Part shown: one piece after another, positions 36,619 to 48,508 of the stretch
Layout of the letters: each line of letters opens with the position of its first letter
How positions within the stretch are numbered: the stretch's first letter is position 1
Source of the DNA: Strigops habroptila
Taxonomy: Eukaryota > Chordata > Aves > Psittaciformes > Psittacidae
Assembly: GCF_004027225.2 (NCBI RefSeq)
Contig: NC_044283.2
Span: forward strand, 15,270,992-15,334,991
Length of the DNA: 64,000 nt
Direction of reading: 5' to 3'
Translations under genes and position numbers: made by a program
Notes under the pieces: model-generated
Told to the model about the DNA's origin: nothing
The model's database searches: none
What the model saw: only the letters and a program-made list of their open reading frames with translations

Positions 36619-39600
36619 TGAAGTGCAAGTATTCAGAAGAGGAGACATTTGATTTTCTGACACCCCTTCCTCCACAAAAAAAAAGAAAATGAGGGAATAC
36701 CCTTATTGAAAACAGTATTGATGGCTAGTTTTCAGCCATTCTCAAAGTCTCTATTTTAGCACAGCTGAAATGGTGATAAAACAGGGGTTATCTTTTTCTT
36801 ACAATTTCCTCACGTACCCAAGGCTAGTGATACAAACTTTATCTGAAAACACTTTGCAGTTTTAAATAATGTAGGCTCACAGTTGCTTTCTTTTTTTAAC
36901 CCAGCCACACTGCATAGCTTTACAGCAAGGAGACGAGAAAGAACAGCCATGTTCTGAAATACTATTTCCCAAACTACATTGAATGAACCAAGAGAAGAAG
37001 TCAAGAAAGTGGTCAAAGAGCTCAGGCACTGGAAGGGGACAGGCTGTGTTCTGCTGTTGCTCTGCAATCACTCAAAGCCAAGAAGTCCTGATATGTGTCT
37101 GTTTTATTCACTAATGGAAATATCTTAGTTCAGCATTGCATAATGTGAGCTTTGGCAACACAACTGCTGTTGTGGGACCCTTATAAAGATATCACTCTGT
37201 GCAATGAGAAGGCAGGCAGGAGCCTGGGAGGTTGATGTTAGAAAGCCAGAAGCCACTGCCTAAGTGCTCCATTTCACTCTCAGTCTGTTGTTTGTCCCCT
37301 GGCTGTGAATGCATGCAGAGTCCTTGACTGACAACACAGAACGAATTTAAATCAAAAACCAAGTAACCAAGTTGTGCCACAGTTCAGGGGAATTCTCAGG
37401 AGAGATCTTTAATTCTGTGCTCATTGCCACTGATTGCAATGGAACACCACAATAAGGACAGATAATCCTAAATAATATGGTGGGTGCAGATTAATCAAAT
37501 TATGACAACTCCTTGCTGTGAGACACCGGCTATTTTCTTCAACTGAGGATCTCTGTAAAAGACGTCTGAGGGTTAATCCATTTCTTTCTTTTCTTCCATG
37601 TTTCTCTTAGTGTAGAGAATCATGCATCCAGACCAAAACCCATCAGCCAGGAGAGACAACTGCATGAAAGGACAGTACGTCAACAGGAGATGCTAAGGAA
37701 AACTGTTGCCTGTTGGTTTTGCTGATAGCCTTCTCTGCAACTTTGAGAAAGATGCTGCTTACACACTTTGTCTGTCTATCTTCCAAACACTTGCTCAAAG
37801 AAATGTTTTCCCTAACTGTGAGTAGTTCCTTGAAAGGTACTGAAAAAGTTGAAGTTAAACATATGTTTGCTGGAGGGGGTAGATCTTGAGCTTCAATCTG
37901 ATTGCAAAATGTATGTATCACTTTTTCTTTCGATATGCAGTTAGACTTTCCCGTATCCCAAGTAAGGCAATAACTAATAAACTACTAAAGAAAACCATGT
38001 CTAGGATTCAACCAAGTTGCAAATTCTTACTTTTATGACCATCCCATTTCATGCCAGCAGAATGACATTGGTAGGATTTTTTTTTAGGGGTGTCTAATGG
38101 TCACATCCAGGCTCCGGTCAAACATGCTGCATGCCAGATGAGCTGCTGCCAGATTATAAACTTGTTATCCAGAGGAATAAATGAACTTGCTCTCAGGCTA
38201 CATTTTGCAATTTTATTAACAGCTTCATTGCTACCTTACAGAGTATCTTCATCAGTCAAATAGCACCTTCAGTGCTGTCCAAACCTTGGAGATGGATCCA
38301 AATGTCCCTGATTACATAAAGTTTCCATTTTGACCTCAGGTAACTCTAGACAACCTCATCATTCTCTTTTGGATCCAACTGAACATCAAGGTTTCACTTG
38401 GAAGATGTAACACTCGTGAGCACAAGGAACAAACCATGATATATTTTGACAAAACGAAAGGGGAGAAATGCAATTTTCTGTGACTGTGTAAATTAGAATT
38501 TAATCAGAGATAAAAAATATAATAAGAAAAGCAATACCTTGTTTGAACGTGGGCCAGCTCAGGAAAGCTTTAAAGAACCTGCACCCTACTTAAAGTACGT
38601 GTGCACATTCTTGCCTTACAAGAGGTACATTCATGAACCAAGACACTAAAGTACTCAGACAACCATTAGCATTCATTGAATATGAAGCTCAAAGAGTCTG
38701 TCTGAAAATATGAAGTGTAATTCTGCAAAGAACATCCTATAAAACACAAATAGTTCAAAATGCATCACAATTTGGGTCAGCATCAAATTATTTTCAGAAA
38801 GGCAAAAATTTGAAAAAAAAGATTATATTGAATATTTTTATTTTCATATAGCTCTGCATTTCAGTAAAAAAACAAAACAAAACAAAACAAACCAACCCCA
38901 AAACATGCCTATTTTGAGCTTTCCAAATTATACTTATAAAGTGGTTTTGAAAGGGAAAATTCAGGACTTTGATGCACAAACTGACCTAGCCAAATACATT
39001 GATTGTTTTGGAATGCATTCTCTGGTATTTGCCCTTTGGCAAAACAGGTATGAATTTACAAAAGAGTGTGGTTTCATCATATCTTCAATTTTCTATTTCA
39101 TCCAGAAGCATTAGTAGAGATAACCAGTATGAAAACTATATCATGAGTTTCACCTCAGATCAGGTTTTTATGAAGTAGGCCTTTAAAATACCCCCAAGTT
39201 TAGAGGGCATTCACTGTTGTCTTAAAAAGGTATCTGCTTTAAGTGATGTTTTTACCTATATCTATCCTCTGGACAGCTGTTCCCTAACCCTCTCGATCTT
39301 CTCAGGGCTGTCATAGATAGTCTTTCATAAAGTAAACATTGTTTTTTGGTATATACTATTATTTCTATACATAAAGGTTGCATCAACTTGTGTTATTTCA
39401 GCAAAATATTAGGTGGGAGATACTGTTTTGATACTACTTCCCTGTGGGACCCGGACTAAATCACCCCACAATGCTGCTATCCTGCTTACAATGTCAGCTC
39501 TTTCTTTGAAAAGAAATTGTCTTTCACATTGTATTTGTGTGTTGCCTCTCAGCTGAGACCTCTAAATGCTACCGTAATACAGAGATTAAATAGCAGTACT

Positions 39601-39644
39601 ATCTGTTAAATAATGAATACTGCAAGCATGCCAATGAGACATCC
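36619..39644. other. Non-coding unique DNA
   Basis: Contains a short (AAAAC)n run at about 38866-38891. No exon, RNA gene or transposon end was recognised. Confidence 0.55.
38866..38891. repeat. Short (AAAAC)n simple repeat
   Basis: About four to five AAAAC units, followed by ACCAACCCC. Confidence 0.8.
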
Positions 39645-39730
39645 ATATGGGATGAGGAGACAAAGCAGGGATATTGCATAACTTTCCCAAGGTCATGTGA
39701 TTCATTATTGCCAGAGAAAGGATGGTGACT
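39645..39730 (+). repeat. Possible MIR-like SINE fragment
   Basis: ATATGGGATGAGGAGACAAA, GGATATTGCATAACTTTCCC and AAGGTCATGTGATTCATTAT, then GCCAGAGAAAGGATG, follow the MIR core 'acagatgaggaaactgagg..taagtaacttgcccaaggtcacacagc..ggcagagccagga'. Confidence 0.5.
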
Positions 39731-42008
39731 GCAAGAGCCTCGTGTCCAGAATAGGGGTGCACAAGGACTCCCCAAGGCCTTGCGGGCTTTCTGCTGGGGT
39801 AGTACACTCCTGCTGTGTTTTACCAGTTATCAGGCAAAGTGTCTCCAAAGATAGTGGCACCACTCAGCCAAGGGGAAAGCTTGTGGGATCTAACAGCCAT
39901 TTGAGAAGTGCACAAGGGTGCTTGGGGCTCCACCATTTCACAGATGAAAAACAGAACTAGAAATATAGAGTATCATAGACTGTACTAACGAATTATTGTC
40001 AGGGAGCATTCCTGGGCATTGGACATCAGTTGTGTGTACCAGCTGAACAGCCCTGCCCATGCGCCCGGCCAGGGCCTACCAGCAGTCTCTCAAAGAGTTC
40101 CTGGCCACAGTTTGTGAGATCAGGAGCCATTCTTACTTAACCATTTGCCTCCCGGCAACTACTAGAGGGTAAGGAGGTACATGCAGCGACATATGGCATT
40201 TCCTGCCAGAGATCAGTCCTAGATGTGCTTAATCTTTTCGTACAGCCACTAGCACTTGCAAAACCACTGAGCTCAGTCCTACCTTTATGACATTTTGAAG
40301 GTCAAGCTACGTTTGACTGCAAGATTTCCTTTTTAAGTTCATTGTGCTGGTCAGAGGATTGATACTTCACCTTTCTCCCATTTACCTTTATTGGCTCTCA
40401 GAGATGTCTCACGACCAGAAAGAAGCTACTTGCATCTCCAGGACAGAACTAGCTACCCTACTAATTATGTGCCATGGTGCACAATGGTAAATTGAGCCAA
40501 CCTCAGCTGTACAGTACTCCTCTAACAGAGTCCTTGTGCACGCTCTGACCACTGTCATCCTCAGGCAGTTGCTTGGCAACACCAGCATCTTCGATATTCA
40601 CTCGCCAGGCGTTAGGTAATAAACTCACCAATGAGGCTACAGCTAGCTAATTTCCTCTGCTGTTTGCAGCAAAGGATAAAGTGAATCTGCGGTATCTTCG
40701 TGATATGTCTAAACAACTGCCTGAAGACATTCTTTTGTTACAAATTGAATTCCTCTGTTTCAACTGACAGGTCCTTTACCCCTAGTCGTCTGTCTCATGT
40801 TTGGGAATAAACAGAGAGACAAAGCACCTGAGGAGCTGCTGTTTCTATTTGTGCACCAGCATACCAAACAGTTAGCTATCTAGTAATCAGTGACTGCATG
40901 CCTGACATTGTGCAAAATGCAAACTACAGCTGGCGCTTGCTGGACACAGAGAAGCAGTACAAACTGAACTGTGCAGGAGGATGAGTAACTATCACATTTC
41001 CTGACTGGGATGATGATGTTGGTGGAAAAACTAAAACATTATGATTTGCAAGACATCTCCAACTAATGAGCAAAAGGGAGCATTTGGGCTAGCATACCCC
41101 CCTCTTTCTTCCTTTCTCATGGAAAGCAGTATGCTTTTTCAGGGAAAAGACAGGGTAGAATCAGCAGCCCAGGACCTATCCCTTCTCCAGGGTTTTTGGT
41201 GAGGTGGTAAAATGAACTAATTAATAATCCTCTAACTGCCAATAAATTGATTAAAACCACCCAGAGTGCTCTGTGGCTTCTCATGGTAGGTTTGGGCAAA
41301 AAGCCTTCATGGTGCCATGACTGAGATTTTGTGCTTGATGTCACTATTGGATAATCCAATATATTGGATTCTTCAATCTGTTTGAGACAGACACATACAG
41401 ACATACAAAAGGTGCAAACTTTTCCCGTAAGACAAACAAAGTGAATGAACAATAGAGTGGAAGAAATTAATGTTAATCTGTTATAGCTTGTCAAATATAA
41501 GCCATCTAGCCTGAGTTACTCTCTGCACTCCTTCATGAATCAGTGGAAAAGATGAATGGGGTGCCTTAGAAGGAAGGAGCTTGTCTATCCTTCCTAGCCA
41601 CAGGGAAGGCCTAAATGATGACTGGAGACTGAACACCTAATCTTAAATAGCTAATGTTAATTGAAGTTGAATCCTATCCAAGTTTCTGTAGATAATGTAC
41701 CACTTCGGTTGTGCTAAACTAACTTTTTCTGGGAAAGGTCAGAGAACGAGAGTGTAAAGACTAGTTAGATAGCTGCTACCCATCACAGATTTCACAGTTA
41801 GATGAGCAATCTGTTACCTGTGTCTGATTTTATGATTCCACTATAAACAGACATCTAGGATTTGGGGGGAGAATACATTTAAATCGGGTCAAATAAAGGG
41901 TAACTCCAGAGGCGCTGGACTGGATCTTCACACGCATGCAGAGGTTTCCTGGCAACCTGGTGGAAGACTCAACTCTGTTCAGATTCTGGGTCTTATGCAT
42001 TTAAATAA
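39731..42008. other. Non-coding unique DNA, locally GC-richer
   Basis: 40000-40180 is GC-richer than the surroundings but has no recognised origin. A perfect 18-base palindrome AATCCAATATATTGGATT lies at 41353-41370. The 125-codon minus-strand frame at 41117-41494 has a hydrophobic N-terminal stretch and a run of Cys/Val but no family resemblance; I do not call it as a gene. Confidence 0.5.
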
Positions 42009-42110
42009 TACATAAGAACCTAAGGACTATTGTACTGGATCAGATTAAACATTTATCCCTGTTTCCCTCTCTGCCAAGAGCAGGTGCCTTAGAAAAAGAT
42101 GTGGCAGTAT
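42009..42110 (-). mobile_element. Ancient CR1/L3-type LINE 3' end, reverse orientation
   Basis: ACATAAGAACCTAAGGACTA, TGTACTGGATCAGATTAAAC and GAGCAGGTGCCTTAGAAAAA parallel the reverse complement of the old CR1 3' UTR common in turtles and crocodilians ('acataagaacataagaacggccatactgggtcagacc..aggtgcttcagagg'). Similarity probably continues more weakly to about 42225. Strand is inferred from that family's usual orientation. Confidence 0.55.
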
Positions 42111-45100
42111 GATAGAGTTATAATGCTTGACAGACAGAAATTTAAGGGCTTGTTTGGTCAGAGGCTTTATCAATACATTCGTGCATAGGAATCCCTGATG
42201 GCCTTTTCTTCCAGAGTAAATTTTTTTATAATAAAACCCTATAGATTTTGTCAAAAAACCATCTGCAATTTCTCCATTTTGAAGGCTACCCAGTGAAATA
42301 AGAGAAAAGGCGGCTATGAATTTTGCTAGAATAGGTTGGGAACTCCTACCAGGAATTGTGTCCGTTCTGCAGGGTGAAGCCAAGGTGAGCTCTACTCTGC
42401 TGAGTCTGTGGGTCTTAACATTGCAGGGGTTTGTTTTATAGTGGGAGTCCGTATGAGATGCCTATTCCTCCCTGTTATAGAATTCTAAGAAAATATTTGA
42501 GGATGCAGGTATTACTTTCACTAACAATAACATGTCATTGCCACAGCTGTTTGATATTTAAAATAATCACAAGGAAAATATACTGCCGAGGATTTCACTA
42601 AATGTGCTTAGCAGTGATTCCCCGTCACATAAGTGAGAGTATGAAGGCAGGCATAAAAAGCTGAGGTGATACAAAGAAAGCTAACACCTTCAAATACTGA
42701 TGCTGGGGCATGTGTTGCCAGCACAGCATTTCTCTTCTGACATTCAAGGAGCATATTTCAAGTCCTAAGAAGTGCTGAGCTTGAAAGGTGCAGCTATTTC
42801 TGAATGAAGGATACTTCGGAGCTCCAAGATCTTTGATGCTCCCTCCTTGCAACCCAGAGCAGGAAGAAAGCCTGCCCCTCCCAGTGCAGTGTATATCCAG
42901 AGAGATTTGTAAAAGAAACAAGTTTCACAGACAGCCGCAGTGGTGGATGACTGAGCACCGTAGCTTGTAGCAGATGAAAGGAAATGTCAAGCCCCGTCAG
43001 TGCTCTGCTTATGAGGATGGACAGCAACCTGTGTCTGTGCAGCCCAGCAGAAATGAAGTGTCATTTAAATCACTTATGTACAGAAATGAGTAATGCTGTC
43101 AGCATCTATTTCCTACCTTTCAAATATTCCACCACTTTCGGAAACCAAGAACCAGCTTTGACAATGGATTTAACACCACAGTTTCTAATTGCTTCCAAGC
43201 ACCTTCAATTGCATTCAAATTTGTCTCTCACAAAATCTACTCTGACAAGTCTATAGGCTCAAATGGATGCAATGAGATTCACTGGGATGGCAAGGGAAAT
43301 CTATAGGATTTTTAATTTATTAGACTCAATTTCTGGCAGAAAAAAAAAAATCTTACTAGGCAGGACTCGAATCTATAAGATCAGGAAATGAAAATTATTC
43401 CTTGCAGAAGCAAATGGAAGGCAGAAGAACAAGGAGAAGGAGACATTTAGGATGTTCTTGTTGGAATAACACCATCACAAGAAGCACAAGATTAGAGGCC
43501 AGGCTGGAAATACAGGCAAGGACAGAGTCATTCAAAATCTCAAAGGCAGGGACAAAAATACTAAATTAGTGTATAAAAAGAAGTGTCAGTAGAGAAATTT
43601 TATGCCTTGATTGGCAAGGAAAAAATACCCCTGTACTATTTGCAATTTGAATGGAAGGGAGTGGCTGAAATGGTTCACAACAGACTTGTTTTCTATCACT
43701 GTTTCTGCAATTGCCACGCTTTCACTTCAAATTGACTCTGCACTTTTTCATAGTGACATCATGAATGACTTTTTTCCACAGTGAGATCAATAATAGACAA
43801 TACCAAGTGACACAAATCATAACCATCCTTGAAAAGCTACAAACAAGTGAAAATCTAGTTTAATTTACATTATACACTTTGATAACTTATCTAGTCTGTC
43901 CTTTTATTGATAATAGGACAAAACTTAACACTGCATAACATAGCATGTGACAAGAATGAGAAATACATACTGTAAAGTCAATTTCTGAAGGTAGTGTAGT
44001 CTATATTCTGTCTGCAATACTGTGACTCTTAATCTTGGTTTTGAGATATGACCAGGTCTGCAAAGATAATCATATGGCCCTCTTTTTATTTAGTGCTTGC
44101 ACATGGCTAGTTTGCACATATACGAGCTGCTCCCACAGTTTAGAACATAAGAGAAGTTGATGAGTTTCCCATCTCTGCTGCCTTCTCTCATGGGAAAATG
44201 GCTCAATTTAAGGGCAGACATAGGGGGTTGACTTTTAGAAGTTGCTGGACACATCCCCTTGAAATCATATTCTCCAGACGTTCTCCCCTGGGGCAATCAA
44301 AACCATATAGCCTAAGACTCCTACCAACCTCTGCAAATGTCAATCTGTTGCAGTTTTCTCAACTTTCAATTTCCTAGGAGGCAAGTGTCACAGTTGTTCT
44401 GTAGAACTCTGCAGTCCCTTTGGCACCTAAGGATCTTCCCGAGTTAATTAACAGGGGGCAGAGTGTATTAACTAGCACTGCAGGACAACTGTGTTCAGAG
44501 TGTGGACATTTGCTGTGCTGCTCTTCCAGGGTCTTGCCATGCTATTTGCCATTTTGTTTTCATACTCCTGGAGGTTTCTTTTCCCACTCCCACAGAATGC
44601 ACATCACTGGTATCCAGAGCTGAAATTATGACTTGAGGCTAGATACCACCAAGAATAGTTATTCTCTGCCCTGGGATTTCTGTAGCCATCAGAATGTGCC
44701 ATAGCCGTTATGTGCCATCTCAAATATATCTAAAAAATGTACTTATCATGCAGAAAATCGCTAATACATGAGTTTAAGCAGAGTGTGAAACATGGAACAA
44801 TGATGGTTAGATAATGGCTCCAGTATCTGTACAAAAGTAGTGCTGCTACAGTAGCTCATCATAAGATAACATTATCTGAAATCTGCAGCTGAGATTTTCA
44901 GAATTGTCTAGGGGATTGAGGTACATGTCCACCATTAATGTCGGTGTGTATGTCCCCTCCACCGCTTAAAAAATTTCAACCTATGTCTCAAGAGAAAATA
45001 ATAAGCCAAAGACAAGGTGATTCCAAGTCTGAAGGTCACAGATATCACAAGGGATTCAAGCTGGCCCTTACCACAATGCAATATCAAGCACAGATGCTTT

Positions 45101-45340
45101 CATGGGAAACCTGTTCCAAGTTAGATGCAAAATTAAATCAGTGTCTTCAAATTTCCTTATGAAAGGAACTCTGGGAAAAAAACTACTTTATTAACAGTTT
45201 CATTGCAGAATTTTCACTTATTTTTTCTGATATTTGTTTTGAGAAGCCTCTGTTTATATTATTTTTTAGCATAGTACCTTAGAATGCAGTAGTATTATCA
45301 TTGATGTGGGATAATAACAAGTATTAGACTTCTCCCCTGC
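42111..45340. other. Non-coding unique DNA
   Basis: The 112-codon minus-strand frame at 42045-42383 overlaps an old LINE relic and is not credible as a gene. Near 43748-43766 GTGACATCATGAATGAC combines a CRE-like core with AT-rich flanks. No other signal was noticed. Confidence 0.5.
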
Positions 45341-45937
45341 AGAGAAGGACTTGGGGTGTTGGTTGACGAGAAGCTTAACATGAGCCAGCAGTGTGCGCTT
45401 GCAGCCCAGAAAGCCAACCGTATCCTGGGCTGCATCAAAAGAAGCGTGACCAGCAGGTCAAAGGAGGTGATCCTGCCCCTCTACCCTGCTCTCGTGAGAC
45501 CTCACTTGGAGTACTGAGTACAGTTCTGGTGTCCTCAACATAAAAAGGACATGGAGCTGTTGGAGCGAGTCCAGAGGAGGGCCACGAGGATGATAAGAGG
45601 GCTGGAGCACCTCCCGTATGAAGACAGGCTGAGAGAGTTGGGACTGTTCAGCCTGGAGAAGAGAAGGCTGTGTGGAGACCTCATAGCAGCCTTCCAATAT
45701 CTGAAGGGGGTCTATAAGGATGCTGGGGAGGGACTCTTCCTTAGGGACTGTAGTGGTAGGACAAGGGGTAAGGGGTTCAAACTTAAACAGAGGAAGTTTA
45801 GATTAGCTATAAGGAAGAAGTTCTTTACAGTGAGGGTGGTGAAGCACTGGAATGGGTTGCCCAGGGAGGTTGTGGATGCTCCATCCCTGACGGTGTTCAA
45901 GGCCAGGTTGGCCAGAGCCTTGGGCCACACGATTTAG
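45341..45937 (+). pseudogene. CR1 ORF2 C-terminal remnant
   Basis: CR1 ORF2 encodes an APE-type endonuclease plus reverse transcriptase; only the region after the reverse-transcriptase core is present. From 45362 the frame reads [20 protein letters not shown] and continues to LVRPHLEY, where TGA at 45515-45517 replaces the usual Cys codon. It then continues without a break as a 128-codon frame from the Met at 45551 to the stop at 45935-45937, with [20 protein letters not shown] and later [20 protein letters not shown]. Upstream of 45362 a one-base deletion in GGGG (45353-45356) shifts the KDLG segment out of frame. The Met at 45551 is internal, not a real start. Confidence 0.9.
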
Positions 45938-46033
45938 GGCAAGGTGTCCCTGCCCATGGCAGGGGGGTTGGAACTAGATGATCTTGAGGTCCTTTCCAAC
46001 CCTTACTAGTCTATGATTCTATGATTCTATGAT
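45341..46033 (+). mobile_element. CR1 LINE, 5'-truncated, comparatively well preserved
   Basis: About 690 bases cover the C-terminal end of ORF2, the short 3' UTR (GGGTTGGAACTAGATGATCT, CTTTCCAACCC) and a terminal ATTCTATG repeat at 46012-46033 followed by T8. CR1 elements reverse-transcribe from their 3' end and are usually truncated 5', as here. It is the best preserved and probably the youngest CR1 in the window. It is not active: the ORF is truncated, frameshifted and has an internal stop. Confidence 0.95.
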
Positions 46034-47599
46034 TTTTTTTTGAAAAATTTTTACACTCATTAGCTTGTATTGATAGAAAACCCTTTTAAACATCAGAAAA
46101 GCTGAACATGCAACAAAAATAAATAGATGGAACTGTTCTTTTTCATAAGAGAAAAGAACTTTTTTCAAAAAGGTAAGATAGAAACTAACACAATTTTTTC
46201 TAAGTGATTTTTTCTTTTCTTTTTTTTTCAAATTAAATGATTTTATAAAAAACTTGGGCTTGGAACAATTTCTCTGCATAAAAAACCTTTCCTGAGGTGG
46301 GCTTGGAAATGGCAATATTATTTAGTATTAAAATGACATAAAATTAAAATATGACATAAACAAAAATGAACCATTAATTTCATTTATACAGGAGCAAATC
46401 ATGTATATTTGCACACATGTTGTTTAAAAGAGGTTAAATACAGCATGTCTCTTGGAAATCAAGTGGGAGCTGATTTATATATAACATGATATCCTATTCA
46501 AATGGCATCTGCGTATTCAGCTCTACTGACCTCTATCAAACACTTGCAAATGGAGGTGTAAAGTGACTACAAAAGGAATCTCTCCATATTGTTATGACGG
46601 AAAAGCTTTTACTCCAGATGTATTACAGGTGAGCATATGTATTGAGTAATGGGAAGCATAAAAAGTGATAGAAAGAAAAATACTTTTTCCAGGCATGTCT
46701 AGTTAGCAGCTCCTGAACTATGTCAAATTACGCTAAGTTCCTGCATGTCTAGAAATACATATGTAACTTCATGACTCCTGCTTCTATTATTTAGTTTGTT
46801 AATTGAATGACTTAGTAAATGCAAGTAAATTAAATGTCTGATGAAGGATGGGTCATAGATGGCATTATTCTGCCTGCAGAAAAATGATATTGACAAACTG
46901 CTGATGAAGATTAAGTTGATGGGTGCCAAAGTAAAAAAAAAAAGTTTGTCAGCTGTATAGGAAAGTACTTTGTAGACCTGGAACTCACTTGTATGCATGA
47001 ACAATAAAATGTTTCTTGATAGCCTGCCTCACAGTTCATTTGTCTGAAAATCTCTTGGCAGCCATCTGGATCAGGTTTAAATAAAATGTAATACTAAGCC
47101 CCTAATCTGACAGTGATAAGCTGCTGACAATGATTATTCATGAGTTTACAGGGAGAGTAGACCTTGAGAGGCAGATGTGGGTCCTTTCTTTCAGGACCAA
47201 TTTCAGTGCTTTAAACATATTGGAACCACTTCAGAACATAAGGTTTGTTTTATATAAAGAAAAAAAAAAAAGCTACTTTAATTAGCTTGGCATCTAATTG
47301 CTTCCTAATTGTCAGAAGTTACCTTAAAGAAAAAGAAACAAAGTAAACTCCCAAGGCTTTCTGCACATGCACCCTCACACACACAAAAAGTTGTTTTTGT
47401 TAAATTGATGATCCAAAGCTAATGAAATGGCTTGTTCCTGTTTCAGAGGGCAACTGTTCTGAAGTAGGGGGGTACTCTTGTTCTATAGAAATAGAAAAAC
47501 TTAGGGAAGGTGTTTCAAAAGCACTTAGCTTCAACTGAACTTTTCTCTCATGAATTAATCTTCAAGACTTGGACAACAGAGAAAGCTCTTTATCCCTCA
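46034..47599. other. Non-coding AT-rich DNA
   Basis: AT-rich with A/T runs (for example near 46210-46225 and 47260-47272). The 47090-47160 interval is repeat-free and has TGATTATTCATGAG; it could be conserved but this is unproven. Confidence 0.5.
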
Positions 47600-47672
47600 T
47601 GGGCCTAATCCAATGATTTTTTTTAAGTCAACAGGCAGTTTTCCATTGACTTCCCTGCATTTTGGATTGACC
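47600..47672. repeat. Palindromic amniote repeat relic
   Basis: GGGCCTAATCCAAT, AAGTCAACAGG, TTCCATTGACTTCCCTGC and TTTGGATTGACC reproduce the mirrored layout of the repeat 'gggcctgatccaaa..cattgaagtcaatgg..ccattgacttcaatgg..tttggatcaggccc'. Both arms and both inner blocks remain, which makes this one of the clearest copies in the window. Confidence 0.55.
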
Positions 47673-47708
47673 TTTAAATTTACTCAAGATAAGATGGGAA
47701 TTTAGGAA

Positions 47709-47864
47709 ATAGGTTTTCCCAGGGAAGTGGTTGAGTCACCTTTCCTGGAGGTGTTTAAATGACATGTACCTGTGGCACTTCATGACATAGTTTAGCGGTG
47801 GACTTGGCAGTGTTAGGTTGGACTCAGTGATCTTAACGGTCTTCTCCGTTAAGAGATTCTATGA
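47709..47864 (+). mobile_element. CR1 LINE 3' end (CR1-Y/F-like)
   Basis: TAGGTTTTCCCAGGGAAGTG, GTTGAGTCACCTTTCCTGGA, GGTGTTTAAATGACATG and the GTTGGACTCAGTGATCTTAA end followed by GATTCTATGAT match a CR1 3' end in which the body reads 'ggttgagtcaccatccctggaggtgttcaag'. It differs from the 45.3 kb copy, so it is a separate older insertion. Subfamily label is tentative. Confidence 0.88.
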
Positions 47865-48415
47865 TGCTTTCAGAAGCTCATGCATGATGTAGGAAAAGGG
47901 CTTGCTTTTCTGCTTGCTCCCGAAGGAGATCTTCATTTGCTTCTGAGAAGGGAGAGAAATGGAAAGCTCTGGCTTGAGAGCAGTTGCAGCTTTTACAGAC
48001 TCCCCTGTTTGACCCTGTTGCATTCTAATGCACAAACTTTATGCCCCTACATGACAAACAGTTGGGCTTCTCATGGATAGTTCAAGTGCTAGCAGTTCAT
48101 GGGAGCAATTTGGAGCAAACTAGGTGAAGGAACATTCATATTGGCTAGAGAAACCCTCATAGGAAAACCCAGCCCTGCAGAACGGAGATCGTGCACACTG
48201 TTATCTAAGTATTGGCACTGGTTGTGATTTCTGTAGTACAATGGCATCTAAACATCCCCCCTAAGAGTGGAAGGCTGCAGAAAGAAACTCATTGCCCAAA
48301 GATGTGTTCCAAGAAACTACAAGCTTAAACTGATGTCAGCTGTAAGGGTAAGGTTAGCAGCTTACTGTCATCTAGCTAGGCTAGGATAGACTCCAACAGA
48401 AATGAGATTTCATGG
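47865..48415. other. Unique spacer between two CR1 pieces
   Basis: No gene or repeat recognised; the 66-codon frame at 47880-48080 has no family resemblance. Confidence 0.5.
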
Positions 48416-48508
48416 TTTAGTGTGTGATGCCCTTGCCCATGGCAGGAGAGTTAGAACTACACGATCTTAAAGACCTTTCCAACCCTACCTATTCTATGGT
48501 TCTATGAA
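48416..48508 (+). mobile_element. CR1 LINE 3' tail remnant
   Basis: GATGCCCTTGCCCATGGCAG, GAGAGTTAGAACTACACG, CTTTCCAACCCTACC and the TATTCTATGGTTCTATG tail are the last 90 or so bases of a CR1 close in type to the 45.3 kb copy. Truncated very near its 3' end. Confidence 0.88.

Noticed and set aside
41117..41494. 125-codon minus-strand frame with a hydrophobic start
   Set aside because: Hydrophobicity follows from T-rich codons. No signal-peptide cleavage context or homologous domain was recognised.
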